A stretch of 64,000 bases of DNA from Salminus brasiliensis. Its lineage: Eukaryota > Chordata > Actinopteri > Characiformes > Bryconidae. The position numbers and the translations under genes were made by a program. Below the pieces are notes generated by a model. That model was not told the origin of the DNA and ran no database searches. It saw nothing but the letters and a program-made list of their open reading frames with translations. This document shows, piece by piece, positions 54,506 through 63,869 of the stretch; the stretch's first letter is position 1, and every line of letters begins with the position of its first letter. Location: the NCBI RefSeq assembly GCF_030463535.1, contig NC_132878.1, forward strand, positions 87,182,355 through 87,246,354, given 5' to 3'.

Positions 54506-56239
54506 CACAAAAGTAAACAGTATTGGTACAACAGTAGCAGCGATTTATATAGTGGGCTCCAACATATGGGTGCATATTAGAGTTACTAGTTCCTTTATGG
54601 ATGAATAGCTAAATTGTAAAATTAAATATCTTAGAAAAAGACACAGGCACCTGTGTCCTGGTGTTTTAGTGGTCTTGCACAGTCACTCAGTCTCCATTTC
54701 ACTAATTGTGAGACTATTAGCATCAGTTACCTGAATTATAGGGTGTTAATATTTATGCAAGCACTTATTTTATTTAATTTACATTACATTACAGGGGTGA
54801 ATGCTATATACATGCTCTATATACATATTACATGATATGGCCCAGTCCTGTTGAATAGCACTGTGGGAAGTGAGAAGAAGACTCTGTGTCTCTGTGGTAA
54901 TATGCACTAAGGAACAAGGTCTTGGTGCCATTGGAGAGCCCCAGAAGTGCTCCAGAACACTCACATGGGATGCACAATCACATGCACAAACATATGTCTC
55001 ACAGAGACAACAGAGTATTTCACACCCCTGCTTTCACCTGGCGTCCTCACAGCATTGCTTAAGTCTCACCTGAGATTCCTCTGAATTTACCAAATGGTGT
55101 TATGTGTGTGACATCCTAATGCAGTAAATATTTGCTTTTTATGTTAATTATTACACATGGATATAACAAACAAGCAAAGGCCATCTGTAAAAATGTGAAT
55201 TCTTCAACCCATTACACAGAATGCATGATGATCTATGTAATTAGATGTGGAAGGAAATGTAATATTATAGCAAAAGAGCAATAATAACACTAGACTCTTA
55301 CATCTTAACCATGTTTAGCCAGCTGGTTTGCCCTGATTGACAGCTCTGGAGTGGACTAATTGCATTACTCTCCCCAGCTGAGGCCACACCTCTTTTACCT
55401 GAGGGGCTTATTTGTCGCAGTGCATTATGGGAAGCTTTGGCTAATGAGGCGCACGACGATCATGTCACTCAGAATCTGTGTCCCAGTGGATGGGTTCCTC
55501 AGGGAGGGAGCGTTAATGATTGGTCCTTTGAGATGAACCTGGAAGCTCATTGGTCAGATTGTAGTTCTCATGTGATTAGATGTTCGTGTGGGTTTACGGT
55601 TGCTCTCCCTCAGCTAGACACAGTAAACTGCTAAAAGTGCTCAGACAGAGAGAGACAGGGCTGTGCAATAGCTAGTCGACTGCCTGAGGCGCCTCCCAGT
55701 GAGCACAAATACGCACAAGAGACATATGTATTCAAATGTAAACACCCATATGTAATAGTCATTTGCCCATATGCATTATGTGTATATATTTCTATAGCAA
55801 TGAAGGTACAAAATGTTTGTGCAGCAGCAACAATATGTTTTATATGCATGCTTTACATATCGCTGCTGTCGTCCAAAAACCTTGTATCTTCATGTTTGCT
55901 GTATTTTATTTTCTGACTTTTATTTTTTCAAACTGGCAGTTCAAGTAAATTGTGTCAGAATTCCATGATGAATGGACCAATAGCAATGCTCAGAAATGAC
56001 AATGTAAGAAAGTCTGGTTTACATTGACTGTGAAAGTTAAGAAGGATTTTGGCTTCTCCTGTAAAGTTGTCACAAGCATATGTAATAATGTGTCCCATAG
56101 GCCTATTTGTGTCTCTTTCTGTAGTATATTATGAATGTTGAGGTATGTTTTGGAGCATTGTCCTGCTATAGAAGCCATCCTCTTTTTTAGATTTAGACTT
56201 TTAACAGATAATTTGACCCTACTTCAAGCCTACAGCAGT

Positions 56240-56316
<77 letters not shown>

Positions 56317-58352
56317 ATAAAGTTAAGTAAAACAAAAACACTAAGTAAGGAAAGGAGTACAGTAGAGTTGCATGTGCAAGTACAAAAGTAAACGGTATTG
56401 ATACAAAAGTATTGGTACAACACTAGCAGCGATATATGTAGTGGGCTCCGACATATGGGTGCATATCAGAGTTACTAGTTTCTTTATGGATGAATAGCTA
56501 AATTGTAAAATAAAATATCTTAGTCCTGGTGTTTTAGTGGTCTCTCTCACTAGTCTCTTTCTTGCACAGTCACTGTGCTTCTTCTCTATATGTGCCTTTT
56601 CTGTGGCCAGTGAGTTCTGTTTTGACTTCACCAGTCCACAGCATTTTGTAAATAAAACTCATTTGGCTTCTCTAGATGTTTGTTAGCTGCTTCAGCCGTT
56701 GAGTTTTGAAATAATGCCACAGTTAAAAGTTTATTTCTTATGACATTTCCATGAGGATTATGTTTGTGTGAAGTGGAACGGTGCACCTCACTCCTGATTC
56801 GACCAAGCTTTCATGCAGGTTCTTGGCAGTCATCTGGGAATATAGATTTGCCTGTCTTACCAGCATATAAGAGTTGTTTCTTTTGTCATCTTGACCTCCA
56901 CAGTTCCCCTGAATTGCAATTTTTAAATAACAATCTCCACTGTAGAAACTGAAAGCTACCTCCGTATAGCCTTCTCCTGCCTTGTGGGCTTTGATTACTT
57001 TCGTTTTCAGATCTGTGGAATGTTTCTTAGAGGAGCCCATGTTAGATGAGTGTTTGTACACTGTTTGAAGAGTCAGAGAATTTATGAAGCCTGGAAATTT
57101 GGGCCCAAACTTTCACACAGGCCACATCGATTGATTAATGGGTTAGATCTGTTTTAGTTGTTATTCAGTTATTAATTATTCAATTAACTAATCGTCTAAA
57201 TCTGTCAGAAAATGTTATGTACATCTGTATTTATATTTTCTAAGCTTAATCCTAAACCTAACCTCAACCTTAAAAAAGCAAAACATTGAGCTTGCAAATA
57301 AAAAAAGCATTTTACAAAAGGGCTGCATGATATTGGATTAAACGGACACTGGAATATTTATTATTTCTGTGACAAAAATATTTTGCAATATTAGAAAATA
57401 CAGGAATTTTCAGCAGATTTCTTCAGAAAGGCAGTGGTGGCTCAGCAGGCTATTGATGACAGGGTTGTGGGTTTTGATATGCGGGCTCGGCAAGCTGCCG
57501 CAAAGTCGTTAACCTTCTCTACTCCCTGGGCACCCCCGGCATGGCCTGCCCACCACTCCGGGCATGTGTGCTCACTAGTGTGTATGTGTGTGTGTGATCA
57601 CTGCATGAATGGGTTAATGGTAGAGGCCAAATTCTTTCTGTGTCCAACACTAGTGGTGAGTATGGGTGTCCTTGTCTTTGTGTCATGTGATGAAAAGACA
57701 TATTGTGCTGCCCTGCTTTACTACTTTACTACTAATTCTTTACCATTTTAGATCCTTTGCATATTTCTCTTTATTTGGCCTTTAAATATTAAACAAAAGA
57801 CACACACACACACACAGTCCTCTCCACTCACCTTCTGACCCTATGGTGCTTCTTCATTATTCTCTCTCGCTCTCTCTTTAAATCCTGACTCAGCTGGTTG
57901 ATCCTTAAGATGCTGGTGGGGAGTCACTTGGCAGGGCCAGACAGCTTGGATGGTTGCCACACACACACACACACTGTGCCTCCTTTTGTCTGCGGATCAT
58001 GTGAATGCGTAATGTAATCCAGGGTGTCTGCAAAAGGGAGTGTGTGTGTGCGTTTCCAAAGTTTTTGATCAGACAGTTTTGCTTCTATAACATAAAGATG
58101 TTTGGTTTCACAGAAATGAATAGAAAGCGTCTGAGTTGTGGATATATTTAGACGGGTAATAAAGTCATTCACACTTGTTTACACATTATTTCCTTAGAGT
58201 TTCATTAGAGGAGACGGCCGTGTCGTTATCTAATTTTGTAGCTAAATGGTGAAAATTGCCTGATTATTTACAAAGAAGTCGTAAGATTTATATGTTCAAG
58301 GCAGATTTAAAGTGTGTACTGCCAAGCTTTTCAGTTATGCGTGTGTGTGTGT

Positions 58353-58389
<37 letters not shown>

Positions 58390-58604
58390 GCCGCCTGGAG
58401 GAAATTGGGAAAAGCTTGTGGTCGATATGAACGAAGCCTCCATAAAAAGCTTCTGTCACGGAAAATCACTTCCCACGCAATCGCAGGCACACACACTAAC
58501 ACACGCGAACACACGCGCACTCTAAAGCACACACAGACACACTCACCTCTCTCAGAGGCATCCCCCCGCTGTCTTTTTTCCACGCCATGATTCCAAAAGC
58601 CCTG

Positions 58605-58648
<44 letters not shown>

Positions 58649-60925
58649 TTTGTGCGCCTGTGATGTCTTATTTCCTCCGTGAAAGAATCCAGAGTCACAT
58701 AAAGCTGAATTATAGTGTATCAGACATCATTTAAAAGCTTTAATCAGAAAACACACACTCGCACACATACGTGCACGCACACACATGCTACTGAAGTAGC
58801 TGTAACTCTGTAGACTTTTATGAGTCGGCATTAACTACAGTAACTAACCCCAATTACCCCCTCATGGGGAGCGTGAGAACGGTGTGGCTAATTACTTTAG
58901 TGTGTGTGTCGCAGAAAACGAGGGAAAGATAGAGCGAGAACATGCAAAGAAGGGAGCAAATAAATAAACTTCTAAACTTTTAGCTCATCTTCAGAACAAA
59001 GAAGAGGGTGGGTGTTAAGGCAAGTATGTAATTCTGTTATGTTTGTGCTAATTCAACTCAAGCCCAGTCAATTCAAGTTTGGCTCTGGACTTTTCTCTTT
59101 GATCTTATTCAGTATTTTCCTTTAATGCAACTCAGAATGATTCAGTACTTTCCTACCATCATTATGAATCCAGTTCAGGATAATTAGAGTTGGGTTCAGT
59201 GCTGTTCTAATGAATCCAGTTCAGGATAATTGAAGTTGGGTTCAGTGCTGTCCTAATGAATCCAGTTCAGGATAATTGAAATTGTGTTCAGTGCTGTCCT
59301 AATGAATCCAGTCCAGGATCATTGAAGTTGGGTTCAGTGCTGTCCTAATGAATCCAGTTCAGGATAACTGAAGTTGGGTTCAGTGCTGTCCTAATGAATC
59401 CAGTTCAGGATAACTGAAGTTGGGTTCAGCGCTGTCCTAATAAATCCAGTTCGGGATAATTGAAGTTGGGTTCAGCGCTGTCCTAATGAATCCAGTTCGG
59501 GATAATTGAAGTTGGGTTCAGTGCTGTCCTAATGAATCCAGTTCAGGATCATTGAAATTGTGTTCAGTGCTGTCCTAATGAATCCAGTTCAGGATCATTG
59601 AAGTTGGGTTCAGTGCTGTCCTAATGAATCCAGTTCAGGATAACTGAAGTTGGGTTCAGTGCTGTCCTAATGAATCCAGTTCAGGATAACTGAAGTTGGG
59701 TTCAGCGCTGTCCTAATAAATCCAGTTCGGGATAATTGAAGTTGGGTTCAGCGCTGTCCTAATGAATCCAGTTCGGGATAATTGAAGTTGGGTTCAGTGC
59801 TGTCCTATTGAATCCAGTTCGGGATAATTGAAGTTGGGTTCAGTGCTGTCCTAATGAATCCAGTTCAGGATAATTGAAGTTGGGTTCAGTGCTGTCCTAT
59901 TGAATCCAGTTCAGGATAATTGAAGTTGGGTTCAGTGCTGTTCTAATGAATCCAGTTCAGGATAATTGAAGTTGGGTTCAGCGCTGTTCTAATGAATCCA
60001 GTTCAGGATAATTGAAGTTGGGTTCAGCGCTGTTCTAATGAATCCAGTTCAGGATAATTGAAGTTGGGTTCAGTGCTGTCCTATTGAATCCAGTTCGGGA
60101 TAATTGAAGTTGGGTTCAGTGCTGTCCTATTGAATCCAGTTCAGGATAATTGAAGTTGGGTTCAGTGCTGTTCTAATGAATCCAGTTCAGGATAATTGAA
60201 GTTGGGTTCAGCGCTGTTCTAATGAATCCAGTTCAGGATAATTGAAGTTTTCATATTCCTAATTCATTCAATTCAATTTAGAAGAATTTACACTTTTCCT
60301 ACATATCTGATTTAAGATAAATTAAGTTGGTTTGAGTACTTTCCTCATTAGTTGGACTAAGTACTTTCAGAATGAATACATTTCAGGGTATTTTAAATTT
60401 CGGGTTCACTGCTTTTCTAATGATTCCAGTGTAATATAATGTAAGTTTGGTTGAGTAATTCTCTATTTAGTCTAACTAAATGATATTGGATGCAGTTTAT
60501 GTTGGGTGTGGTAGTTCTGTAATGATTTAAGTGCTTTAATTCAGTACTATTTCTTTGGGACTAGTCCATTCCTCATGAATTCAATTCAAGTTAGGTTCAC
60601 AACGTAATATTTCCCTGTGCTGTGTAGTCCTCTGTTTCTTTGCAGCAGGCTAATTGAACAGTCACCTTTTTTTAAGATCGAGGTATAGGTCATGACCCTC
60701 ATGTAGGCCATGTTTAAGTCCCTCGCTGGCAGTGGTCAGAAGAGCAGGATATTAGATCCCGCAGCCGAGTGCTGCTGGCTCAGTATCCCTCTTTTTATCC
60801 CACTCAGTATCGCGCTCACTCTGGGATTCGACCAGAAGCAGCAGCAGATTTCCACTCACTGCAGTTACCAGGTCTGTGCCAATCTGTATAAACACTCTCA
60901 GTACTTCACTGGAATAATTGTGTGC

Positions 60926-60957
<32 letters not shown>

Positions 60958-61230
60958 TAGAGAGAGAGAGACTATGCAAGTGTAATTGATTTTTAAAATG
61001 TTCTTTTATTATTAATAAGCATGAATAATAAATGAAGCGGGTGTGCTCCGTATGGAGATCCACCCCCTACCAGCTACTTCCTTCCTGAGGATCCTAGGCT
61101 CTCATGAATGTGTGTGTGTGTCTGTCCATTAATACCCAGGTCCAAATAAAAGGCATTGTCAGAGTCATAAAACTCATAAAGCTGTATATTTGGCTTTAGA
61201 GTGGAAAGTGTGAAATCTGATGCTAATTGC

Positions 61231-61295
<65 letters not shown>

Positions 61296-62974
61296 TGTGT
61301 GTGTGGCAAAAATGCTCTGGCTCAGACAAAAACTAACCTACAATGAATGGTGTGACCTGTGACTTTGTGAAGGCCTTTTTACAATATATCTCCATGATTA
61401 TTTTTTTATTCTGAGCATTTGATATTTGATCTGTCTTTCAAACCCGATAAAAAATGTGATGTAATTGCATCACATTTGCAAAAAATATATATATATATAA
61501 TTTCTTAAAAAAAAAAAACCCTGAAAAATAACCTCAGTTCGACATATCCTATAACCGTGTAACAGTCTCTGACTGGGCGGAGGTTTCCCCCACTCCTCCA
61601 TGCAGAATGCTTTCAGCTGTGAGATGCTTGAGGGGTTTCTTGCTGCTAAATAGGATTTAGATCATTGCAGAACTCTCTGTCTCTTTCTTTTAGGCCATTA
61701 CTTGGTAGATTTACTGCAGTGTTTTGGGTCATTGTCATGTTGCTTGGTCTACCTCTGCTCCATCTTCAGTTTTTGGACAGATTTGCACATTTTCCTCAAG
61801 CCTCCTCAGATACAATGAAGAATTCATAGTGGTTTCTATGATTGAGAGCTTATCAGACCCTGCTGTAGCAAAGCAGCCCAACCCATGTTTTACCTCCATG
61901 CTTCACAGTTGGTAGGATTCTGATGGTAGATGCTATGCTCGTAAATGATTATGCGGACAGTGGAACGACTGATTTCGCATTCTTCTGAGATCTTTTTAAA
62001 TCCCTTCCCACACAAACAGCCTCAAAGAACTCTTTGGATCTCACTATGGTGAGACCACTTACTTCTAGCCTGAGGGTGCATCCTAATACTAACTAGTTGT
62101 TGGTTCTGGAGTATGTAGTATAGATAAGTGTCAACATTGAGTATACTAAAAGATCCATGATATGTACTGAAAACAGGGTGTTTTTTGAGTGTGGATATGA
62201 TGAACCTGCACTATTAAGATTAGTATATAGTTAAATATAACAGGCTCCTCCAAAATCCTCTCTAACCATGTTCTAATAATCTGTAGCTGATTCTAATTTT
62301 AGACATTTCAAGTAGTAATAAATAGGGGTGTCCTTACTTTATCCTCACAAGAAAAGAGTATTTCTATTAATTATATCTCATAGTTTTTAAAGACATTTCC
62401 TCAGTATTGTTCAAAGGTCCATATGTTTAAATATGTTAAAAAGACAAAGCTCTCTGTTTGTGTCCTAACCTTTGACTGTAAATACTACCTTATGTCCTAA
62501 CACTGTATTAAAAACCATGTTTTTCAAGGCGACACAGCTGTCCCTGAAGTCCCCTGGCTCCACTACTTTAAGCTCTCAGGTCCATGCAGCCGCCGTGAAC
62601 GGAGATAGAAGCTCTTTACAGAAACTGATCACAGGTACTCACACATACACCCACACACAGTGGTGAATTCTAAGCTTTTCTATTGTTTGCATTATATTTA
62701 TTCCTCGGCTGTGTAAACATTACAGTATTATTCCAGTAACATTTGTGTATTCAGTGCATTTTTACAAATAATTCAGAATCTATGTAATTTCATAAAATAG
62801 TGGTGAACTACAAAGTCAAATCAAATCATTTGGGGTCAGAGATTGGCACGCTATACACACACATACATGATTGGCTTTCTGTTCTCTGTTTAGACGTTGA
62901 GCAGAAACCCTAGATCTCATGGGTGTACATAAACCAGTTTGAAGGATGCTTCAAATGCACAGTGTCTCAATATA

Positions 62975-63020
<46 letters not shown>

Positions 63021-63199
63021 GTGTCTCCACAGCAGAGCCGTGTCTGAGAGACAGTGAGGATCAGTTCGGGAGGACCCCTCTGATGTACTGTGTGCTGGCT
63101 GACCGCTTGGACTGTGCTGAGACGTTACTGAAGGCGGGAGCTTCTGTCAACAAAGCTGACCACAGCAAGAGGACAGCACTGCACCTCGCTGCACAGAAG
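44980..63199 (+). CDS. invs: Inversin, N-terminal part (coding exons 2-4; gene continues beyond window)
   Basis: Inversin (nephrocystin-2) is an ankyrin-repeat protein of the proximal primary cilium. It anchors NEK8, NPHP3 and ANKS6, modulates Dishevelled/Wnt signalling, and its loss causes left-right reversal and nephronophthisis type 2. Coding pieces 44980-44994, 62529-62634 and 63033-63199 join in frame to 96 codons. They give a short N-terminus (MDMNMATQLSLKSPG), then SSQVHAAAVNGD (first ankyrin helix), then EDQFGRTPLMYCVLADRLDC (second repeat, with the TPL motif) and NKADHSKRTALHLAAQK (start of the third). From SSQVH onward it aligns with human without gaps. Human inversin is about 1065 residues, so roughly 90% is missing to the right. 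Exon 2 and exon 3 are separated by 17.5 kb. Confidence 0.95.
45385..45565 (-). mobile_element. tRNA-derived SINE, decayed
   Basis: On the minus strand it runs GAGCAGCTGTGGTCTAAAGG TTAAGGACTGG, then GGTACAATACCAAGGCC, GGTGCCCTTTGGCAAAGCAC and a tail with GGGTGGCTGCCCACCC. The layout equals the SINE at 39736-39909, but the B box is lost. Confidence 0.6.
45575..46950. repeat. 28-bp minisatellite, about 49 units, with 5-unit higher-order repeats
   Basis: The unit is GGGTTATAGTCAGTGGTCAA TACTATAT (28 bp), with variants CAATGGTCAATAGTAAAT, AGTACAT and GGTTGTAG. The same ordered set of variants recurs at 140-bp intervals (start near 45670 and 45810, again near 46370 and 46510), which means blocks of five units were copied together. 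The right end decays from about 46840. It is in invs intron 2. Confidence 0.96.
46951..49619 (+). other. invs intron 2, first unique stretch
   Basis: Intron DNA with (GCTAT)n at 48570-48600. A 73-codon plus frame at 48227-48448 begins MSDTQESSSSQPDSPDIENW; it is not repetitive, but I recognise no family and it has no convincing splice context. A decayed retroelement is possible. Confidence 0.3.
49620..49740. promoter_or_regulatory. Candidate conserved non-coding element with homeodomain motifs
   Basis: In about 120 nt of non-repetitive DNA there are TCTAATTGGACG (49675), GTTTAATTAGATC (49686) and CCCAATTAGGTG (49710), three TAATT homeodomain cores in 45 nt, next to GCAGCGCTGCAGCCGGCGGC. Enhancer function is inferred. 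Confidence 0.3.
49741..50885 (+). other. invs intron 2 stretch
   Basis: Intron DNA. 50675-50800 shares the phrase ATGCTACTGCACCATGGAAC ... CTGCACAAGACCTCTCACGT with the reverse of 360-430, a dispersed repeat fragment. No gene. Confidence 0.35.
50890..52240. mobile_element. DNA transposon (CCTGTTTACACCTG family) with nested insertion
   Basis: The outer element: GAGACGCATTTGAGTCGCAT, CAGATTTCAGTCTGACTAGC and the terminus ATGACCAGGTGTAAACAGG at 52220-52240 match the family at 20915-21175 in reverse. Between about 51270 and 52190 lies a second element with CTTGAGTAAAAGTACAAGTG and AAGTAATTAATTATTAAGTA, a hAT-like fish family. Neither has an intact transposase. Confidence 0.5.
52241..52700. repeat. 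Interspersed repeat, related to 34240-35090
   Basis: GTAGGGGGAGCCCAGGAGCA and TCTGGAGCATTTCTGTTGGT match the copy in erp44 intron 1. A G9 run at 52242-52250 adjoins it. Confidence 0.5.
52701..53364 (+). other. invs intron 2 stretch
   Basis: Intron DNA; the open frames on both strands near 52741-53090 have no recognised motif. Confidence 0.35.
53365..53480 (+). mobile_element. tRNA-derived SINE fragment
   Basis: AATGGTGCAGCTGGCTAAGT (A-box region) and AGGTCGATCCCCAGCCATGC (B box GGTCGATCC at about 53412) resemble a fish SINE head. There is no clear tail. Confidence 0.5.
54300..54650. repeat. Retroelement fragment carrying (TA)n, first copy
   Basis: AGAGTTTATTGTAATATGCA CAGCAGAAAT and ACTGTACAGTGAAATTACTT are followed by (TA)n at 54443-54499 and then CAAAAGTAAACAGTATTGGT, AGTGGGCTCCAACATATGGG and GGATGAATAGCTAAATTGTA. 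The part after (TA)n recurs at 56380-56550. Confidence 0.75.
55320..55625. promoter_or_regulatory. Candidate regulatory island in invs intron 2
   Basis: GC-richer, non-repetitive DNA with a perfect PBX/PREP decamer TGATTGACAG (55334-55343), TGCATTATGGGAA near 55421 (the reverse of the downstream half of a ZNF143 site), inverted CCAAT boxes in GATTGGTCC (about 55520) and CATTGGTCAG (about 55549), and TTGTAGTTCTCA. This mix is usual in promoters and enhancers. The frame at 55437-55634 has no recognised domain. Function is inferred. Confidence 0.35.
55865..56085. repeat. Interspersed repeat, related to 15060-15300
   Basis: Shares GAATGGACCAATAGCAATGC T and GGCTTCTCCTGTAAAGTTGT with the copy downstream of erp44. 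Confidence 0.55.
56240..56555. repeat. Retroelement fragment carrying (TA)n, second copy
   Basis: (TA)n at 56243-56314 is followed by CAAAAGTATTGGTACAACAC, AGTGGGCTCCGACATATGGG and GGATGAATAGCTAAATTGTA, as at 54500-54640. The two copies are 1.8 kb apart. Confidence 0.75.
56560..57110 (-). pseudogene. Tc1-type transposase fossil
   Basis: A minus frame ending at 57061 begins MGSSKKHSTDLKTKVIKAHK AGEGYTEVA, the helix-turn-helix start of Tc1-type transposases (usual form SPDLK-KIV-AHKAGEGY). It continues in broken form with TAKNLHESLVESGV and then decays. The catalytic core is absent. Related to 13480-13915. Confidence 0.65.
57430..57680 (+). mobile_element. tRNA-derived SINE
   Basis: GGCAGTGGTGGCTCAGCAGG, GACAGGGTTGTGGGTTTTGA (decayed B box), CTCGGCAAGCTGCC and a tail with GGTTAATGGTAGAGGCCAAA match the family of 39736-39909 in plus orientation. 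Confidence 0.65.
58338..58388. repeat. (GT)n microsatellite
   Basis: About 24 GT units with one GGGT interruption; a second (GT)n of about 20 units lies at 58606-58644. Confidence 0.95.
58680..58910. promoter_or_regulatory. Candidate conserved non-coding element
   Basis: Non-repetitive DNA between microsatellites: CATCATTTAAAAGCTTTAAT, AGTAACTAACCCCAATTACC and GTGGCTAATTACTTTAGTG contain several TAAT homeodomain cores. The block 58388-58480 before it is similarly unique. Enhancer function is inferred. Confidence 0.25.
59160..60250. repeat. 46-bp minisatellite, about 23 units, with 6-unit higher-order repeat
   Basis: The unit is AATGAATCCAGTTCAGGATA ATTGAAGTTGGGTTCAGTGC TGTCCT (46 bp). Variant units with AATAAATCCAGTTCGGG occur at 59441 and 59717, exactly 276 bp (six units) apart with the same neighbours, so a six-unit block was duplicated. 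Both flanks (59050-59160 and 60250-60600) hold decayed units such as GAATACATTTCAGGGTATTT. It is in invs intron 2. Confidence 0.96.
60640..60920 (+). other. Unique stretch in invs intron 2
   Basis: GC-richer, non-repetitive intron DNA (CAGTGGTCAGAAGAGCAGGA, GATTCGACCAGAAGCAGCAG). The plus frame 60710-60985 has no recognised domain and ends in a GT/GA microsatellite (60921-60972). Confidence 0.35.
61229..61305. repeat. (GT)n microsatellite
   Basis: About 36 GT units with one TTTG interruption in invs intron 2. Confidence 0.96.
61690..62095 (-). mobile_element. Decayed DNA transposon
   Basis: GTTTTGGGTCATTGTCATGT TGC, AAAGCAGCCCAACCCATG and CTCCATGCTTCACAGTTGG are the reverse of phrases common in fish transposase genes (PTVKH-like and MGWAALLQ). 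No open frame. Confidence 0.4.
62529..62634 (+). CDS. invs: invs coding exon 3: first ankyrin repeat
   Basis: This exon has 106 nt, 35 codons plus one base. The acceptor is gtttttcaag and the donor is ACAG|gtactc. It encodes ATQLSLKSPGSTTLSSQVHA and then AAVNGDRSSLQKLIT. The first 14 codons are not conserved with human; SSQVHAAAVNGD is. Confidence 0.93.
62979..63018 (+). repeat. (TG)20 next to invs exon 4 acceptor
   Basis: Twenty TG units end 14 nt before the exon; only TTGTGTCTCCACAG intervenes. Confidence 0.97.
63033..63199 (+). CDS. invs: invs coding exon 4: second ankyrin repeat
   Basis: This exon has 167 nt. The acceptor is ttgtgtctccacag, preceded by (TG)20. The donor is AAG|gtgacc. 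It encodes EPCLRDSEDQFGRTPLMYCV and LADRLDCAETLLKAGASVNK, then ADHSKRTALHLAAQK, very close to human. A CAG three bases further into the exon could act as an alternative acceptor (NAGNAG), changing one residue. Confidence 0.96.
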
Positions 63200-63299
63200 G
63201 TGACCCACACAAAAGCAAGGACTCAGAACTGTTGCCCATTCTTAATCTTCAGCCTTCTCCAGACTTGTACCCATTCTGCACAAGTAATATTAGTTGGTT

Positions 63300-63690
63300 C
63301 CATACTTTCTTAATGAATCTAATTCAGTATCATTTAAGTTTATTTAGTCCAGTTTGAGTTGGGTTCAGTTCTACTGAAATGAATCTAATTCAGGATAATT
63401 CCATTCAGATTCAGCACTTTTTCTTCTGAATGCAATTCAAGACTATTAAAATTAGGTTCAGCACTTTTCTACTGAATCCAAGTCAAGATTATTTAAATCA
63501 TTTAAATAATCTTTTCTAGTTAGTCCAATTGAGGATCTTATATGTTGGGCTCAGTACATTTCTAAATAATCAAGTTCAAGATTATTAATGTTCAGTACTA
63601 ATTAGTCCAATTTAAGATCATGTACTTGATATTTTTTCTAATAAATCCAATTCAGGTTAATTTACCTCGGGATCCAAATAAATTCAATGA
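63300..63690. repeat. Decayed relative of the 46-bp minisatellite, in invs intron 3
   Basis: AATGAATCTAATTCAGGATA ATT, GTTGGGTTCAGTTCTACT and GAATCCAAGTCAAGATTATT repeat at roughly 45-50 bp with heavy divergence. It matches the unit of the 59160-60250 array but sits in the next intron, with exons 3 and 4 between. Confidence 0.75.
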
Positions 63691-63869
63691 AAGTTAGGTA
63701 CAGACACACACAAAAGCAAAGACTCCAGTTGTCTCTGGACACACACGCTGACCTTACATGCATGTTACAGAGAAAGTATACGGTGCTCTAGGACTTAAAA
63801 TATTTAAACCATAAAAATACCCTTCAATGCTAGTGATGCCCAATTCCATAACACATTAAATAACATATA

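Noticed and set aside
56193..56423. Tyr-Ile repeat proteins
   Set aside because: Translation of (TA)n; same at 22930-23115 and 56135-56320.
62472..62528. ATG at 62517 (MFFKATQLS) as the inversin start
   Set aside because: This ATG is inside the acceptor's pyrimidine tract; splicing from exon 2 (AACATG|gtaaga) supplies a proper start with an upstream in-frame stop.
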